From positions 62,001 through 126,000 of the forward strand of contig NZ_SSYA01000003.1 of assembly GCF_004917065.1 (NCBI RefSeq): a DNA stretch of 64,000 nucleotides, read 5' to 3'. Origin of the DNA: Geomonas ferrireducens (GTDB taxonomy: Bacteria > Desulfobacterota > Desulfuromonadia > Geobacterales > Geobacteraceae). Positions 15,646 through 23,903 of this stretch are shown here, piece by piece. The first letter of the stretch is position 1. The number at the start of each line of letters is the position of its first letter. The notes under the pieces are model-generated. The model had not been told where the DNA came from, did not search any database, and saw only the letters and a list, made by a program, of their open reading frames with translations. A program made the translations under genes and the position numbers.

Positions 15646-17787
15646 TTAGGCTTGGGCTCCTTCCCCTGTGTCGTCGCAAAGCTCAGACATGATCTTTCCG
15701 ACCTTTCCCTGAAAGGCTGATTGCGAGAAGTTGCAAGTAACGAATTCCCTTGCCTTGTCCCGGATACTCTCCCACAGTTGCTGGTTGCGGTGCAACTCCG
15801 AGACGGCGTGTGCAAAGTCAGTGTGGTTATCCGCTATCATGATGCTTTCCCTGTCAACCAGGCCGATCCCCTCCGCGCCAACTGAGGTAGTCACAACAGG
15901 AATGCCGTAATTGGCAGCTTCGATGATTTTGCCCTTGATCCCTGCACCGAAACGAAGTGGAGCGACATAGACTAGGGCTTTCTCGAAGAGCGGTCGAAGA
16001 TCGCTGACATAGCCCGTGAAATCTACGAGACTGAGATCGAGTCCCTTAAGCTCGTGGTGTGACACTTCTCCCGCAACCGTCAGTCTTATTCCGGGGACTT
16101 CCATGCTAAGTGGTGGAAGGATCTGTTGTATGAAGTAGCGCAGAGCATCTACGTTCGGCGGGTGCGTCCCACCGACGAAAAGGAGCCCGGTTCTTTTCTC
16201 GTAAGGAGCCTGAGATGCTTCGACGTCGTTTACCGGTAGGGGGATGACTTCTACGTGGGACCCCGGCAGTTCCTTCAAGATGATGTCGCGCTCGACGGGA
16301 CTGTGGATGCCGATGATGTCGCAGCTTCGGAAGAGGTAGAGTTCGCGCTCCTTTATCTTTGCCAGTTCCTTTAAACTCCCTCCGTCTTTCTCGAGGCGGC
16401 GCCCTTCACGAACGAATTCCAGGTCCGGATCGTGATAAATAACCTTCGGGATATGACGACGCACTGTGTCGATATACTTGATCCCTATGTGGTTTCTGGT
16501 AAGGATGGCAGCGTGGAAAAAACTGCCGAATTGCTTCAGGTAATCGTTCAGATTGTTCGAGCCGAAAATGACTTCTACGCCCATCTGCTGGAGGACGGCA
16601 GTGTAGGGCTGATGCGCAAACAGGTTGTCGGGCCAGAAAACGACCTTATAGTCCAGGGCTACCAGTGCTTTGAGCAAGCTGTACATGAAGAAGGAGCCTG
16701 CGTCCCTGTCGTACGTCGGGACGTAATGGTCTATAACGAGGACGGTTTTGCGGTACCTGCTACGGTCTCGCGCCTGAAATACTTCCTGCCCGTTGGGAAA
16801 ATGGTCACGCCCTAAAACTTCTCGCCAGCGTTCGAGAAACTTCTTCTTGTTCACTTCCTGATAGGCTTTGACACCCGTTGCCATGTCCTTGCCGTGAGAC
16901 ACCCCTTCAAAGTGCACGACTACGGATTTGGGCTGATACACGACGCGATAGCCAAGATTGCGTGCCTGAAATGCGAGGTCTGTGTCCTCAAAATAAGCCG
17001 GGGCGTACCTTTCGTCGAAGCCGCCCACTTTCTCCCATAGATCGCGCCGCACCATGATGCTGGCCCCTGATATATAGTCAGCATCCTTCACATAATTGTA
17101 TTCAGGTTTTTCCGGGTTGTCCCTCCAGCCAAAGTTCCAGCCGGATGCATCGTTCCATATGATACCGCCGGCCTCTTGTAGCATCCCGTCGGGATATACA
17201 AGTTTCGAACCGGTTATGCCGATGCTTTGGTCGGTCTCCATCAGCGTAACAAGTGGAAGGAGCCAGTCTGGTTGTACGTTGATGTCGTTATTAAGGAACA
17301 GAAGGTATTTCCCCCGGGCCGCCATTGCCGCGTTGTTGCAGTTGCGCAGAAAACCTAGGTTTGTAGTGTTCCGTACCACGGTGATGCCGGTAACCAGTTG
17401 ATCGATGTCGACTGTTCTGTCGGTGGAAACGTCGTCTGCGATGATGATCTCATATTCAACGTCACCGCTATGCTGGATGATTGAGGCGAGGCATGAGTGG
17501 GTGAAATCCCACTGATTGTGCACGGGTATGACAATAGAGACGGTCGGGGACTCACTGGACGGAACAGATAGGAGGGCATCTGGTGATATTACACCATGCA
17601 AAAGAAGCGGTTTGAAAGGTGTGGTGGCCGAGACCCTTCCGATGAAATAGTCCAAGCCGGAAAATAACCCCTTTAAATCCCCTCTTTTGATGTACGTGAA
17701 GGCAAGGCGGACGGTGTTGCGATCGACCGAGCGTACGAATCGCAGAGGGTGTAGGGTGATGTTGAGCAAAGGCTGTAATTTGGACAT
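15646..17787 (-). CDS. Two-domain glycosyltransferase (GT2 + GT4-type)
   Basis: 713 residues. After a ~75-residue lead comes a GT2 domain (about 80-340): VSIVIPVHNQWDFTHSCL, IIIADDVSTDRT, FLNNDINVQPDW, GGFDERYAPAYFEDTDL and VVHFEGVSHG. The C-terminal half is a GT-B glycosyltransferase of the GT4/GT1 type: GLLFVGGTHPPNVDALRYF, VAGEVSHHEL and LRFGAGIKGKIIEAANYGIP, the last being the donor-site Glu region. Such fusions build polysaccharide repeats by adding two sugars in turn. It is homologous, end to end, with the C-terminal ~650 residues of the 1183-residue protein at 23.9-27.5 kb, so the two probably arose by duplication. It is the last gene of the minus-strand cluster; AAGG lies six bases before the ATG. 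Confidence 0.9.
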   Translation of the reverse strand: MSKLQPLLNITLHPLRFVRSVDRNTVRLAFTYIKRGDLKGLFSGLDYFIGRVSATTPFKPLLLHGVISPDALLSVPSSESPTVSIVIPVHNQWDFTHSCLASIIQHSGDVEYEIIIADDVSTDRTVDIDQLVTGITVVRNTTNLGFLRNCNNAAMAARGKYLLFLNNDINVQPDWLLPLVTLMETDQSIGITGSKLVYPDGMLQEAGGIIWNDASGWNFGWRDNPEKPEYNYVKDADYISGASIMVRRDLWEKVGGFDERYAPAYFEDTDLAFQARNLGYRVVYQPKSVVVHFEGVSHGKDMATGVKAYQEVNKKKFLERWREVLGRDHFPNGQEVFQARDRSRYRKTVLVIDHYVPTYDRDAGSFFMYSLLKALVALDYKVVFWPDNLFAHQPYTAVLQQMGVEVIFGSNNLNDYLKQFGSFFHAAILTRNHIGIKYIDTVRRHIPKVIYHDPDLEFVREGRRLEKDGGSLKELAKIKERELYLFRSCDIIGIHSPVERDIILKELPGSHVEVIPLPVNDVEASQAPYEKRTGLLFVGGTHPPNVDALRYFIQQILPPLSMEVPGIRLTVAGEVSHHELKGLDLSLVDFTGYVSDLRPLFEKALVYVAPLRFGAGIKGKIIEAANYGIPVVTTSVGAEGIGLVDRESIMIADNHTDFAHAVSELHRNQQLWESIRDKAREFVTCNFSQSAFQGKVGKIMSELCDDTGEGAQA

Positions 17788-17852
17788 TTATACCTTAACG
17801 TGAGCGGTTTCAGCCGCCTGCCATTTTGTGGCGCGGGCCGAGAACATAATTG

Positions 17853-18815
17853 TTATTCGCCCGATGTGAAGTTCGTGGCCGTGGTTCTAAAAGACGATAA
17901 GAAGAATAAAACATCTCCTGTAACCGTTATAAAACGAAAGATAAGTGCGACAGCCAGGCTTTGCGGTTCTCCTATTAAACTTGTCAGTGACAGTACCAGG
18001 ATCGATTCGCGTATGCCGACTCCCGCCGGTGCACCGGGGATGATGTATCCTGCAACCCATGAAGCCGCATAGGTGCATATTGTAATGCCTGCCACTTCGA
18101 GCCCTTTCCAACCTGAAAGACATGTGAGGGGCATGAGAAGGACTACACCTGACATGAAGAAAAAGAGCATGTATCGCAGAAATGAAGGGGCCATAGCCCT
18201 CAGAAGGTCAATTGAAGACCCAGCAGGTAGCTGAAGGCTGTGTCGGAGGCTGCTTCTTCTCAACATCCAGTTCATGGTAAATGGGAGTGTTAGAGCCCCC
18301 GCGAGAATTAAAAAATATCCGGCACGAAAAGCGCTTGATGCTCCGCCCCCACCAACAAGCCCGCCTATAATGGACACGGTGCAGGCTCCCCCGATAAGGC
18401 CTGCTGCCTCAAAAACTGTAGCACCTGCTAAGGTGCTGTGACTGACACCCAGCTCTCTTCCCATAAGATGTCTGCCGGCGAAGTGAAACACGTTCCCCGG
18501 GAGATATTTGCCGATCTGCGACCGTGCGTATATTGAATACCAAGCGGAAGAGGAATTCTCTGCGCCAAGGTTCCGAATGAGAATGATCCAGGCGGAGGGG
18601 AGCAGGAAAGATACGATGCAATATGCAACGGCCCCAAAAGCAACTAATAATGCTATGGGAACGCAAGATTCAAGGGACGAGATCTTGCTCCAGTTCGCAT
18701 ATAGCTTACTTGCTACGACCCACCCAGAAAGAAGGACTAGGAGCGATCCCAGCACCCTGGTTGTGTGTTTGAATAAGGCTTTAGTCCGATTGCTTTGCAC
18801 GGCACAGCACCACAA
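17853..18815 (-). CDS. LPG-synthase-TM/UPF0104-like integral membrane protein
   Basis: About 320 residues with seven to eight hydrophobic segments. The C-terminal IPGAPAGVGIRESILVL matches the P-G-x-x-G-V/I-R-E motif of the lysylphosphatidylglycerol synthase membrane domain (UPF0104/AglD-like), and GKYLPGNVFHFAGRHLMG matches its conserved G-K-Y-x-P-G centre. Members translocate or handle lipid-linked molecules, but the substrate here is unknown. Association with polysaccharide genes suggests glycolipid handling. The longest frame begins with a TTG at 18815 and overlaps the preceding methyltransferase by 35 bases; internal GTGs at 18800 and 18752 are alternatives without clear ribosome binding sites. 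Confidence 0.8.
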   Translation of the reverse strand: MWCCAVQSNRTKALFKHTTRVLGSLLVLLSGWVVASKLYANWSKISSLESCVPIALLVAFGAVAYCIVSFLLPSAWIILIRNLGAENSSSAWYSIYARSQIGKYLPGNVFHFAGRHLMGRELGVSHSTLAGATVFEAAGLIGGACTVSIIGGLVGGGGASSAFRAGYFLILAGALTLPFTMNWMLRRSSLRHSLQLPAGSSIDLLRAMAPSFLRYMLFFFMSGVVLLMPLTCLSGWKGLEVAGITICTYAASWVAGYIIPGAPAGVGIRESILVLSLTSLIGEPQSLAVALIFRFITVTGDVLFFLSSFRTTATNFTSGE

Positions 18816-19425
18816 TCCATGGGGTGGGGGTTTCTACGCGGACGATGTCAAAGGTACTGGAAAGAAAGCTAAGGAAGCTTTTCCGGGACCAATGCTGTAT
18901 GTGCCCTGGGGTGTTACCCAGCTGCGCGACGTACTTGAACCTGGCAATGTTCATGATGCGCCACAAAGGCTCACGTGGGACGCTGACCAGTAGATATGGA
19001 GTGGCAAGCTCAGCCAGGATTTCGAGCGCCTTTTGAGGGGACTCCAGATGTTCCAATACCTCACAGCAGACGACTAGTTCGGCAGCATCGTGTTCAGGCC
19101 GCATGTCGTAGATGGAGCATGCTTTGAATGCCGTATCTACTCCATCTCTCTGGGCCAAAGCTTCAGCTTTTGCTATTACTGCCTGTGAGAAGTCCGATCC
19201 TCTAACGGCGTATCCCGCGTTGGCTAATCGTCTTGAGAGGTGTCCCTCGCCGCAACCTACTTCATGGATGTCATGAGCTCGGGTTATGGCGACAAGCCTT
19301 TCAACGCTTGCGAAAAAACGTTGCATTAAAAAACGGGCAATTGGATTCGAGGAGCCGTATTTGTCATAAAAATTACCGGCTATGATTCCATCTTCTGTTA
19401 TCACCAGGCCTTTTGACGGCAGCAT
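18781..19425 (-). CDS. SAM-dependent class I methyltransferase
   Basis: About 214 residues. Motif I for SAM is IHEVGCGEGHLSRRLANAG, with YAVRGSDFSQAVIAKAEA as the acidic-loop strand and ELVVCCEVLEHLESPQKAL as motif II/III, the pattern of the Methyltransf_11/23 group. The acceptor is unknown. In a Wzm/Wzt locus a methyltransferase can cap a glycan or modify a sugar, but the homologues of this subgroup act on varied small molecules. The ATG at 19425 follows the upstream GT2 stop by four bases and has GGAG eight bases before it; the in-frame TTG at 19452 is therefore less likely. Confidence 0.85.
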   Translation of the reverse strand: MLPSKGLVITEDGIIAGNFYDKYGSSNPIARFLMQRFFASVERLVAITRAHDIHEVGCGEGHLSRRLANAGYAVRGSDFSQAVIAKAEALAQRDGVDTAFKACSIYDMRPEHDAAELVVCCEVLEHLESPQKALEILAELATPYLLVSVPREPLWRIMNIARFKYVAQLGNTPGHIQHWSRKSFLSFLSSTFDIVRVETPTPWIVVLCRAKQSD

Positions 19426-19429
19426 CCAA

Positions 19430-20377
19430 TTACTCCGGTTTGGAAAGCTCAATTTTTTTAAGTCGGTAATCGATGTCTTCCAGCAGCTTTCTGTTCACAG
19501 AAATAAGGTCAGCCAGCAAACCAGTTATTCCCAGGAAGAAACCGGAGCCCAGCAAAAGAGCTCCAAGGATCAAGGATTGTATGTGCCCACTACCGTCTCC
19601 AGAGATGTAGAAATACATGAAGCGGAGTCCGATAGCAAGACCAAGGGAAAAACAGAGCGCTCCTGGTATGGCAAAGCAGCGTAAAGGCTTATAGGTCATG
19701 AAAATTCGCAATATGGTGAAGACAGAGCGTCTTACATAGCTATATATGCTTTTCACTAAGCGTGAAGGGCGCAAGTCCGCGTTGGTGCGAATCGGAACTG
19801 ACGTGGTGACCATCCCTTTGAGGCCTGCCTGGATGATTGTTTCCAGCGTATAGGTATATTGGTTGAAAACATGTAACTGCATTGCTGCGTTTCTGCTTAT
19901 AGCCCTGAAACCGCTAGGTGCATCGGGTATGTTTGTGTTGCTTGTTATCCTAACAATCCAACTCCCGAATTTTTGCAGCACCTTTTTAATCGGGGAGAAG
20001 TGCTCGATTTCACTGATAGGCCGAGCGCCGATTACAATTTCTGCTTTTCCTGCGAGGATAGGATCAACGAGTTTTTGGATGTCAGCGGCGCAATACTGGT
20101 TATCTGCATCGGTGTTAACGATAACATCTGCGCCGAGTTTCAATGACGCATCAATCCCGGCTAGAAAGGCCTTCGCCAAACCACGATTCCTAGGGAAACT
20201 AACGACGTGGTCCACGCCGTTGGCAATGGCCACCTCAACGGTATTGTCAGTGCAACCGTCATTTATAATAAGCCACTCAACCTTCTCTACCCCTGCGATC
20301 TCCCGCGGAAGGTCTGCCAGTGTGATCGCGAGGGTTGAGGCCTCATTGTAACAGGGGATCTGTATTAGCAATTTCAT
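19430..20377 (-). CDS. GT2 glycosyltransferase, DPM1-like with C-terminal membrane segments
   Basis: 315 residues. The domain starts MKLLIQIPCYNEASTL and has LIINDGCTDNTVEVA, VNTDADNQY (D-x-D metal site) and the PSGFRAISR acceptor segment. Two hydrophobic segments lie near 230-260 and 270-295, followed by a short basic tail. It belongs with polyprenyl-phosphate sugar synthases that make a lipid-linked donor for membrane GT-C enzymes such as the next gene upstream. AGGGAA lies five bases before the ATG. The gene is followed within four bases by the methyltransferase, so the two are co-translated. Confidence 0.88.
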   Translation of the reverse strand: MKLLIQIPCYNEASTLAITLADLPREIAGVEKVEWLIINDGCTDNTVEVAIANGVDHVVSFPRNRGLAKAFLAGIDASLKLGADVIVNTDADNQYCAADIQKLVDPILAGKAEIVIGARPISEIEHFSPIKKVLQKFGSWIVRITSNTNIPDAPSGFRAISRNAAMQLHVFNQYTYTLETIIQAGLKGMVTTSVPIRTNADLRPSRLVKSIYSYVRRSVFTILRIFMTYKPLRCFAIPGALCFSLGLAIGLRFMYFYISGDGSGHIQSLILGALLLGSGFFLGITGLLADLISVNRKLLEDIDYRLKKIELSKPE

Positions 20378-20403
20378 TTAAATTCCCTAGGCTATGAGAT
20401 GTA

Positions 20404-22377
20404 TCAACTAGTAAAACCAACGCTTTTCAAAATGAAAGACAGCTGTCTTGTGTCCGAAGCTGAATGGGGATCCCATTTTTTGTCTAAAGCCAGATATACA
20501 ATTGTGGGGCCTGTAGCCCTTATACCGTGGTCAAGGGGAAAGCTGGCGGTGAACTCACCCGATCTGTCGATTTTTATGTCTCTATATCGGATTCCGTCGA
20601 CAGCCACCTGTAGATGAACAACATTCGTGTGGTACCCTGTCATGTCTGGAATTTGAATGCGCAAAACAAGATTTTTTTGACCGCTCTTTTGCAGCAAAAC
20701 TGCCGATTTTTGCCGCGACCACCTTAAGCCTTCTTCGTGTTCATAGAGGCCTCTCACATATTGGTAATCGCTCTTTGTGAAGTCCGCAATTTGGAGCAAA
20801 TGAGCATGTTTCTCTTCTTCTGTGAATGGGGCAAAAGGATACAAACGTTTGATTTTATATAATGCATAGCCGTTTTTGCTAATAACGACCTCGTTGCCAG
20901 TTTTATCAAGAACTTCGTGGAGCTCTTCTTTTGCGGCAAGCCAAGCTTCTGGATCTGTTGCAAAATATAGGTTGTCTATTTTGTTACTGGGGGGAATCTC
21001 ACTGATGTCATAGAACATCCTATTCGATAAAAATGACAGAACGGATGCTTGCCACCATCCAGTGCCACAAACCCGTGCGGAAGCGGGCAGAGACTTGATC
21101 TTCGCTGCAACAGCGTCCGCGTCTGCTTTCTTTTCTTCTATTGAATTGGCCATTTTGAAGTTGCTGAGGTTGTTGGAGGCTACTAAGGCGAATACTATGG
21201 CAAGTGTGTAGGCGAGGAATGAGGTGAAAATAGTGAGGGTGCGGTTCGTTTTTTCGCTGAGAGCCGCTTTGATAATTTTCGCGAAAATGTAAAGTGTGAT
21301 GATGGTAAGGATCTCATGGATAATGTATCCGTTTATGATGCGTCTACCCCAAGCTTTGCTGGTCGGGGTGATGCATAGCCACCATACGAAGTAAGTGGCA
21401 CTAGTAAAGTAGATAACGGGTATCGTGAAGGAGGCGGATAAATATTTTTTTAAACGGTATAGTGGCATTAGGTAGGGAAGGAGAAGGAAAATTCCTAAAA
21501 CACACAGGTTTGTGGTGAATTGATCACCAAGTATCTCAAAGTGCTTAATCGTCTTGGCACTAAGTGAATTGGTGTCGCTGAACCTATGCGTGATGCCGGC
21601 TTGTGCCGTGATGTTGCTGAATTCATGACTCCACCATAGCCTATAATCGGTGGATCCCATTGCGCCCAGTTTGTACAATTCAAAAGACAGTAGAGGAAGA
21701 GTGGCCGCAAGTAACACTATTAGATGATATTTCGGGCGTATTCGTTTGAAGCACAGAAGATCTAAAAAGGTGGCCACTGTCAAGGCTGGGGCTATAATCA
21801 GGGCCACGGTTTTAGTTAAAAAGCCGAGTCCCAGCATGAGTCCGATGCCTAACGACAACAATATTGGACGGACGGAGTTTTTTTCAAGCTGAGTGTATAA
21901 AACCAGTGCGGCAAGCATGAAAAATAGCGCTACGATTTCACCATAGCCTTTTAGGCCGAATTTAAAAACATTAGGCGTGGTAGCAAAAGCAACAACTCCA
22001 AGCAGTCCTAACCATCTATTCGTCAACTTTACCAATAAAAAATATATCAAGCAGGCGCAACCCAAAAAATAAAATACATTGGGAAGCTGAGCCGTGAAGC
22101 TGGAGATGCCAAAAGCCTTAAATATGAGACTGTTCAGTAAAAGTAACGGCGCACCGGTCTGTACTTTGTGGTCGAAGTAGATGATGTGGTTGTATGTGGT
22201 TGCGAATCCCACTGAATCGAGGATATTATGGGCTACTTGCATGTTCATAGCGCCATCAAATGACAAGAACGAGTAGTAAGCCTGTGCAAATGCTGTGTAT
22301 ATTAGCGCTGGCACGATGATAGAGACTATCAAGCCGAAGCTGTAATCGTAAAAGGACACATGAGGTTCTTTATTCAT
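20404..22377 (-). CDS. GT39/PMT-like membrane glycosyltransferase (ArnT-like)
   Basis: About 657 residues with 11-12 hydrophobic segments. SFLSFDGAMNMQVAHN near the N-terminus carries the catalytic Asp expected in the first loop of GT-C/PMT_2 proteins. HKVQTGAPLLLLNSL and ATTPNVFKFGLKGYGEI are the second-loop and helix signatures. The C-terminal ~200 residues are soluble and probably periplasmic. It would take a sugar from polyprenyl phosphate, plausibly made by the adjacent GT2, and add it to a glycan or lipid on the outer face. The ATG at 22377 is chosen because AGGT lies upstream; an ATG at 22398 is possible. It starts 116 bases after the WbsX-like gene. Confidence 0.83.
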   Translation of the reverse strand: MNKEPHVSFYDYSFGLIVSIIVPALIYTAFAQAYYSFLSFDGAMNMQVAHNILDSVGFATTYNHIIYFDHKVQTGAPLLLLNSLIFKAFGISSFTAQLPNVFYFLGCACLIYFLLVKLTNRWLGLLGVVAFATTPNVFKFGLKGYGEIVALFFMLAALVLYTQLEKNSVRPILLSLGIGLMLGLGFLTKTVALIIAPALTVATFLDLLCFKRIRPKYHLIVLLAATLPLLSFELYKLGAMGSTDYRLWWSHEFSNITAQAGITHRFSDTNSLSAKTIKHFEILGDQFTTNLCVLGIFLLLPYLMPLYRLKKYLSASFTIPVIYFTSATYFVWWLCITPTSKAWGRRIINGYIIHEILTIITLYIFAKIIKAALSEKTNRTLTIFTSFLAYTLAIVFALVASNNLSNFKMANSIEEKKADADAVAAKIKSLPASARVCGTGWWQASVLSFLSNRMFYDISEIPPSNKIDNLYFATDPEAWLAAKEELHEVLDKTGNEVVISKNGYALYKIKRLYPFAPFTEEEKHAHLLQIADFTKSDYQYVRGLYEHEEGLRWSRQKSAVLLQKSGQKNLVLRIQIPDMTGYHTNVVHLQVAVDGIRYRDIKIDRSGEFTASFPLDHGIRATGPTIVYLALDKKWDPHSASDTRQLSFILKSVGFTS

Positions 22378-22514
22378 GCAATGACCTGTCGGCGTCATGT
22401 AACGTTCGAATGACGCAAGTTTACTTGCTACTGCTTACATCGTCTCCGCGTAGCGGGACAGTAGCCATCTTACAACTCTGTTGAGAGCATGCTGACGACC
22501 ACACAGTGTTGCTT

Positions 22515-23903
22515 TCACTTGAATAGGAGGTCGAACATCTTTCTTAATGGCGCAGTAAGTCGCCAGCTAGCGGAATTATGCAGAGCGAGAATTTCCTTTT
22601 CTTGCTCTGCAACCAGGTTTTGCAACTGCATAGTCCGCTGCTGGGGCTCAAGCGTCGGCGAGGGAATAAACGTGTCCAATTGCTTTAATTCTTGGGGGCC
22701 AAGTCCTTGTGTATCTTTATACAAGGTGCTTAACAGTTGAAACCAATTCTCTACCGAGGACGGAAAAGGCGCAGGATTTAGCCTGTTTTGCAAAGACACC
22801 TCGTAAGCGTCCTTTGCTAGTTTCAAGCCGAGTCGGTGTGCTTCCAAGTATTTCTGGCCGTATTTTTCATCCGGCTCAAGATGACATCCTTCGCCCCATT
22901 CATTCCAGGCATTTATGAAGATCAACCTTTCATCTCCGCAGTATCTCTCTAGCGTGTATCGGGCAATCTGAGATACCCAATAAGCATACGATTCAGGAGA
23001 TGAATTTACGAAAAGAAGGGGACTTGTTTTCCTTCTTGCGGAGTTATCCCAAGATGGAAAGGCACCTCGGAACAGTTTGTACGACGGGTTGGGCTTGCTA
23101 AGCATGTTGAGCATGCACTGGGTGTAATCGTATACCCTTAAATCATCTTCCAGCTGCTGGGGGGGCAGCCCGCAGTCACTGAGATTTGTTATCTGCTTTC
23201 CGATACTTCCCCAGTATGGCGCAAATTCCATCGCTGCATCGAAGCCAATGTCGGATGGGGCAATCTCGGCTTCGTCCAGGTTATCCATTCGGTTCTCAAC
23301 CCTTACCAAATAGATCTCACCGATCCCTGCTTTTATCATTGCCTCACGCCATATTTCCGCCGTTCGCTTGGCGTCTGGTAGCAACGCTGTGCGATATAGA
23401 AGAAGTAGCGGCTTTTGGTTTACTCTTATGTAGCGTTTGTCTCGAAAGGCTGGAATCAGGCTGTTTATGAAATCGAGGCTGTCCTGGTCGCTATATTTTT
23501 GCTCCATAAGCAATTGCTGTTCGGAGCCGTCCCAGCGCCTGGACCAGTTCTCATTGGCCCAGCAGAGACAGAACGGAAAATCAGGTTCACCATTGGCAAG
23601 CACCTCGTTGAATGGGTGTTCGAGCAACCTTTTTCCGTTGAACCAGTAGTGGTAATAACAAAAGCCACTGATGCCATAAGCCTTCGCTAGCTCAGCTTGT
23701 TTCGACCTCGCATACGGGTCACGAAGGTCATAATATCCAAGATCCGAAGGGACGTGGGGTTGGTAGTGACCTTCAAAGCGGGGCTTTGATTTTTTTACGT
23801 TCGTCCATTCTGTGAAGCCCTCACCCCACCACTGATCATTTTCAGGGATTTGGTGAAATTGAGGGAGATACATTGCAATAGTTCTGAGATCTAAAGTATC
23901 CAT
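22515..23903 (-). CDS. WbsX-like glycosyltransferase/GH99-like protein
   Basis: 462 residues. The N-terminus has AMYLPQFHQIPENDQWWGEG and FTEWTNVKKSKPRFEGHYQP, with YYHYWFNGKRLLEHP, FCLCWANENWSRRWDG and FINAWNEWGEGCHLEPD further on; these are characteristic of the Glyco_tran_WbsX family. Members occur in O-antigen and rhamnan loci and have a TIM-barrel GH99-like fold, so activity may be transfer or hydrolysis. The C-terminus ends LHNSASWRLTAPLRKMF, a tail shared with the next gene. The ATG overlaps the stop of that gene by one base (TAATG), which indicates translational coupling. Confidence 0.9.
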   Translation of the reverse strand: MDTLDLRTIAMYLPQFHQIPENDQWWGEGFTEWTNVKKSKPRFEGHYQPHVPSDLGYYDLRDPYARSKQAELAKAYGISGFCYYHYWFNGKRLLEHPFNEVLANGEPDFPFCLCWANENWSRRWDGSEQQLLMEQKYSDQDSLDFINSLIPAFRDKRYIRVNQKPLLLLYRTALLPDAKRTAEIWREAMIKAGIGEIYLVRVENRMDNLDEAEIAPSDIGFDAAMEFAPYWGSIGKQITNLSDCGLPPQQLEDDLRVYDYTQCMLNMLSKPNPSYKLFRGAFPSWDNSARRKTSPLLFVNSSPESYAYWVSQIARYTLERYCGDERLIFINAWNEWGEGCHLEPDEKYGQKYLEAHRLGLKLAKDAYEVSLQNRLNPAPFPSSVENWFQLLSTLYKDTQGLGPQELKQLDTFIPSPTLEPQQRTMQLQNLVAEQEKEILALHNSASWRLTAPLRKMFDLLFK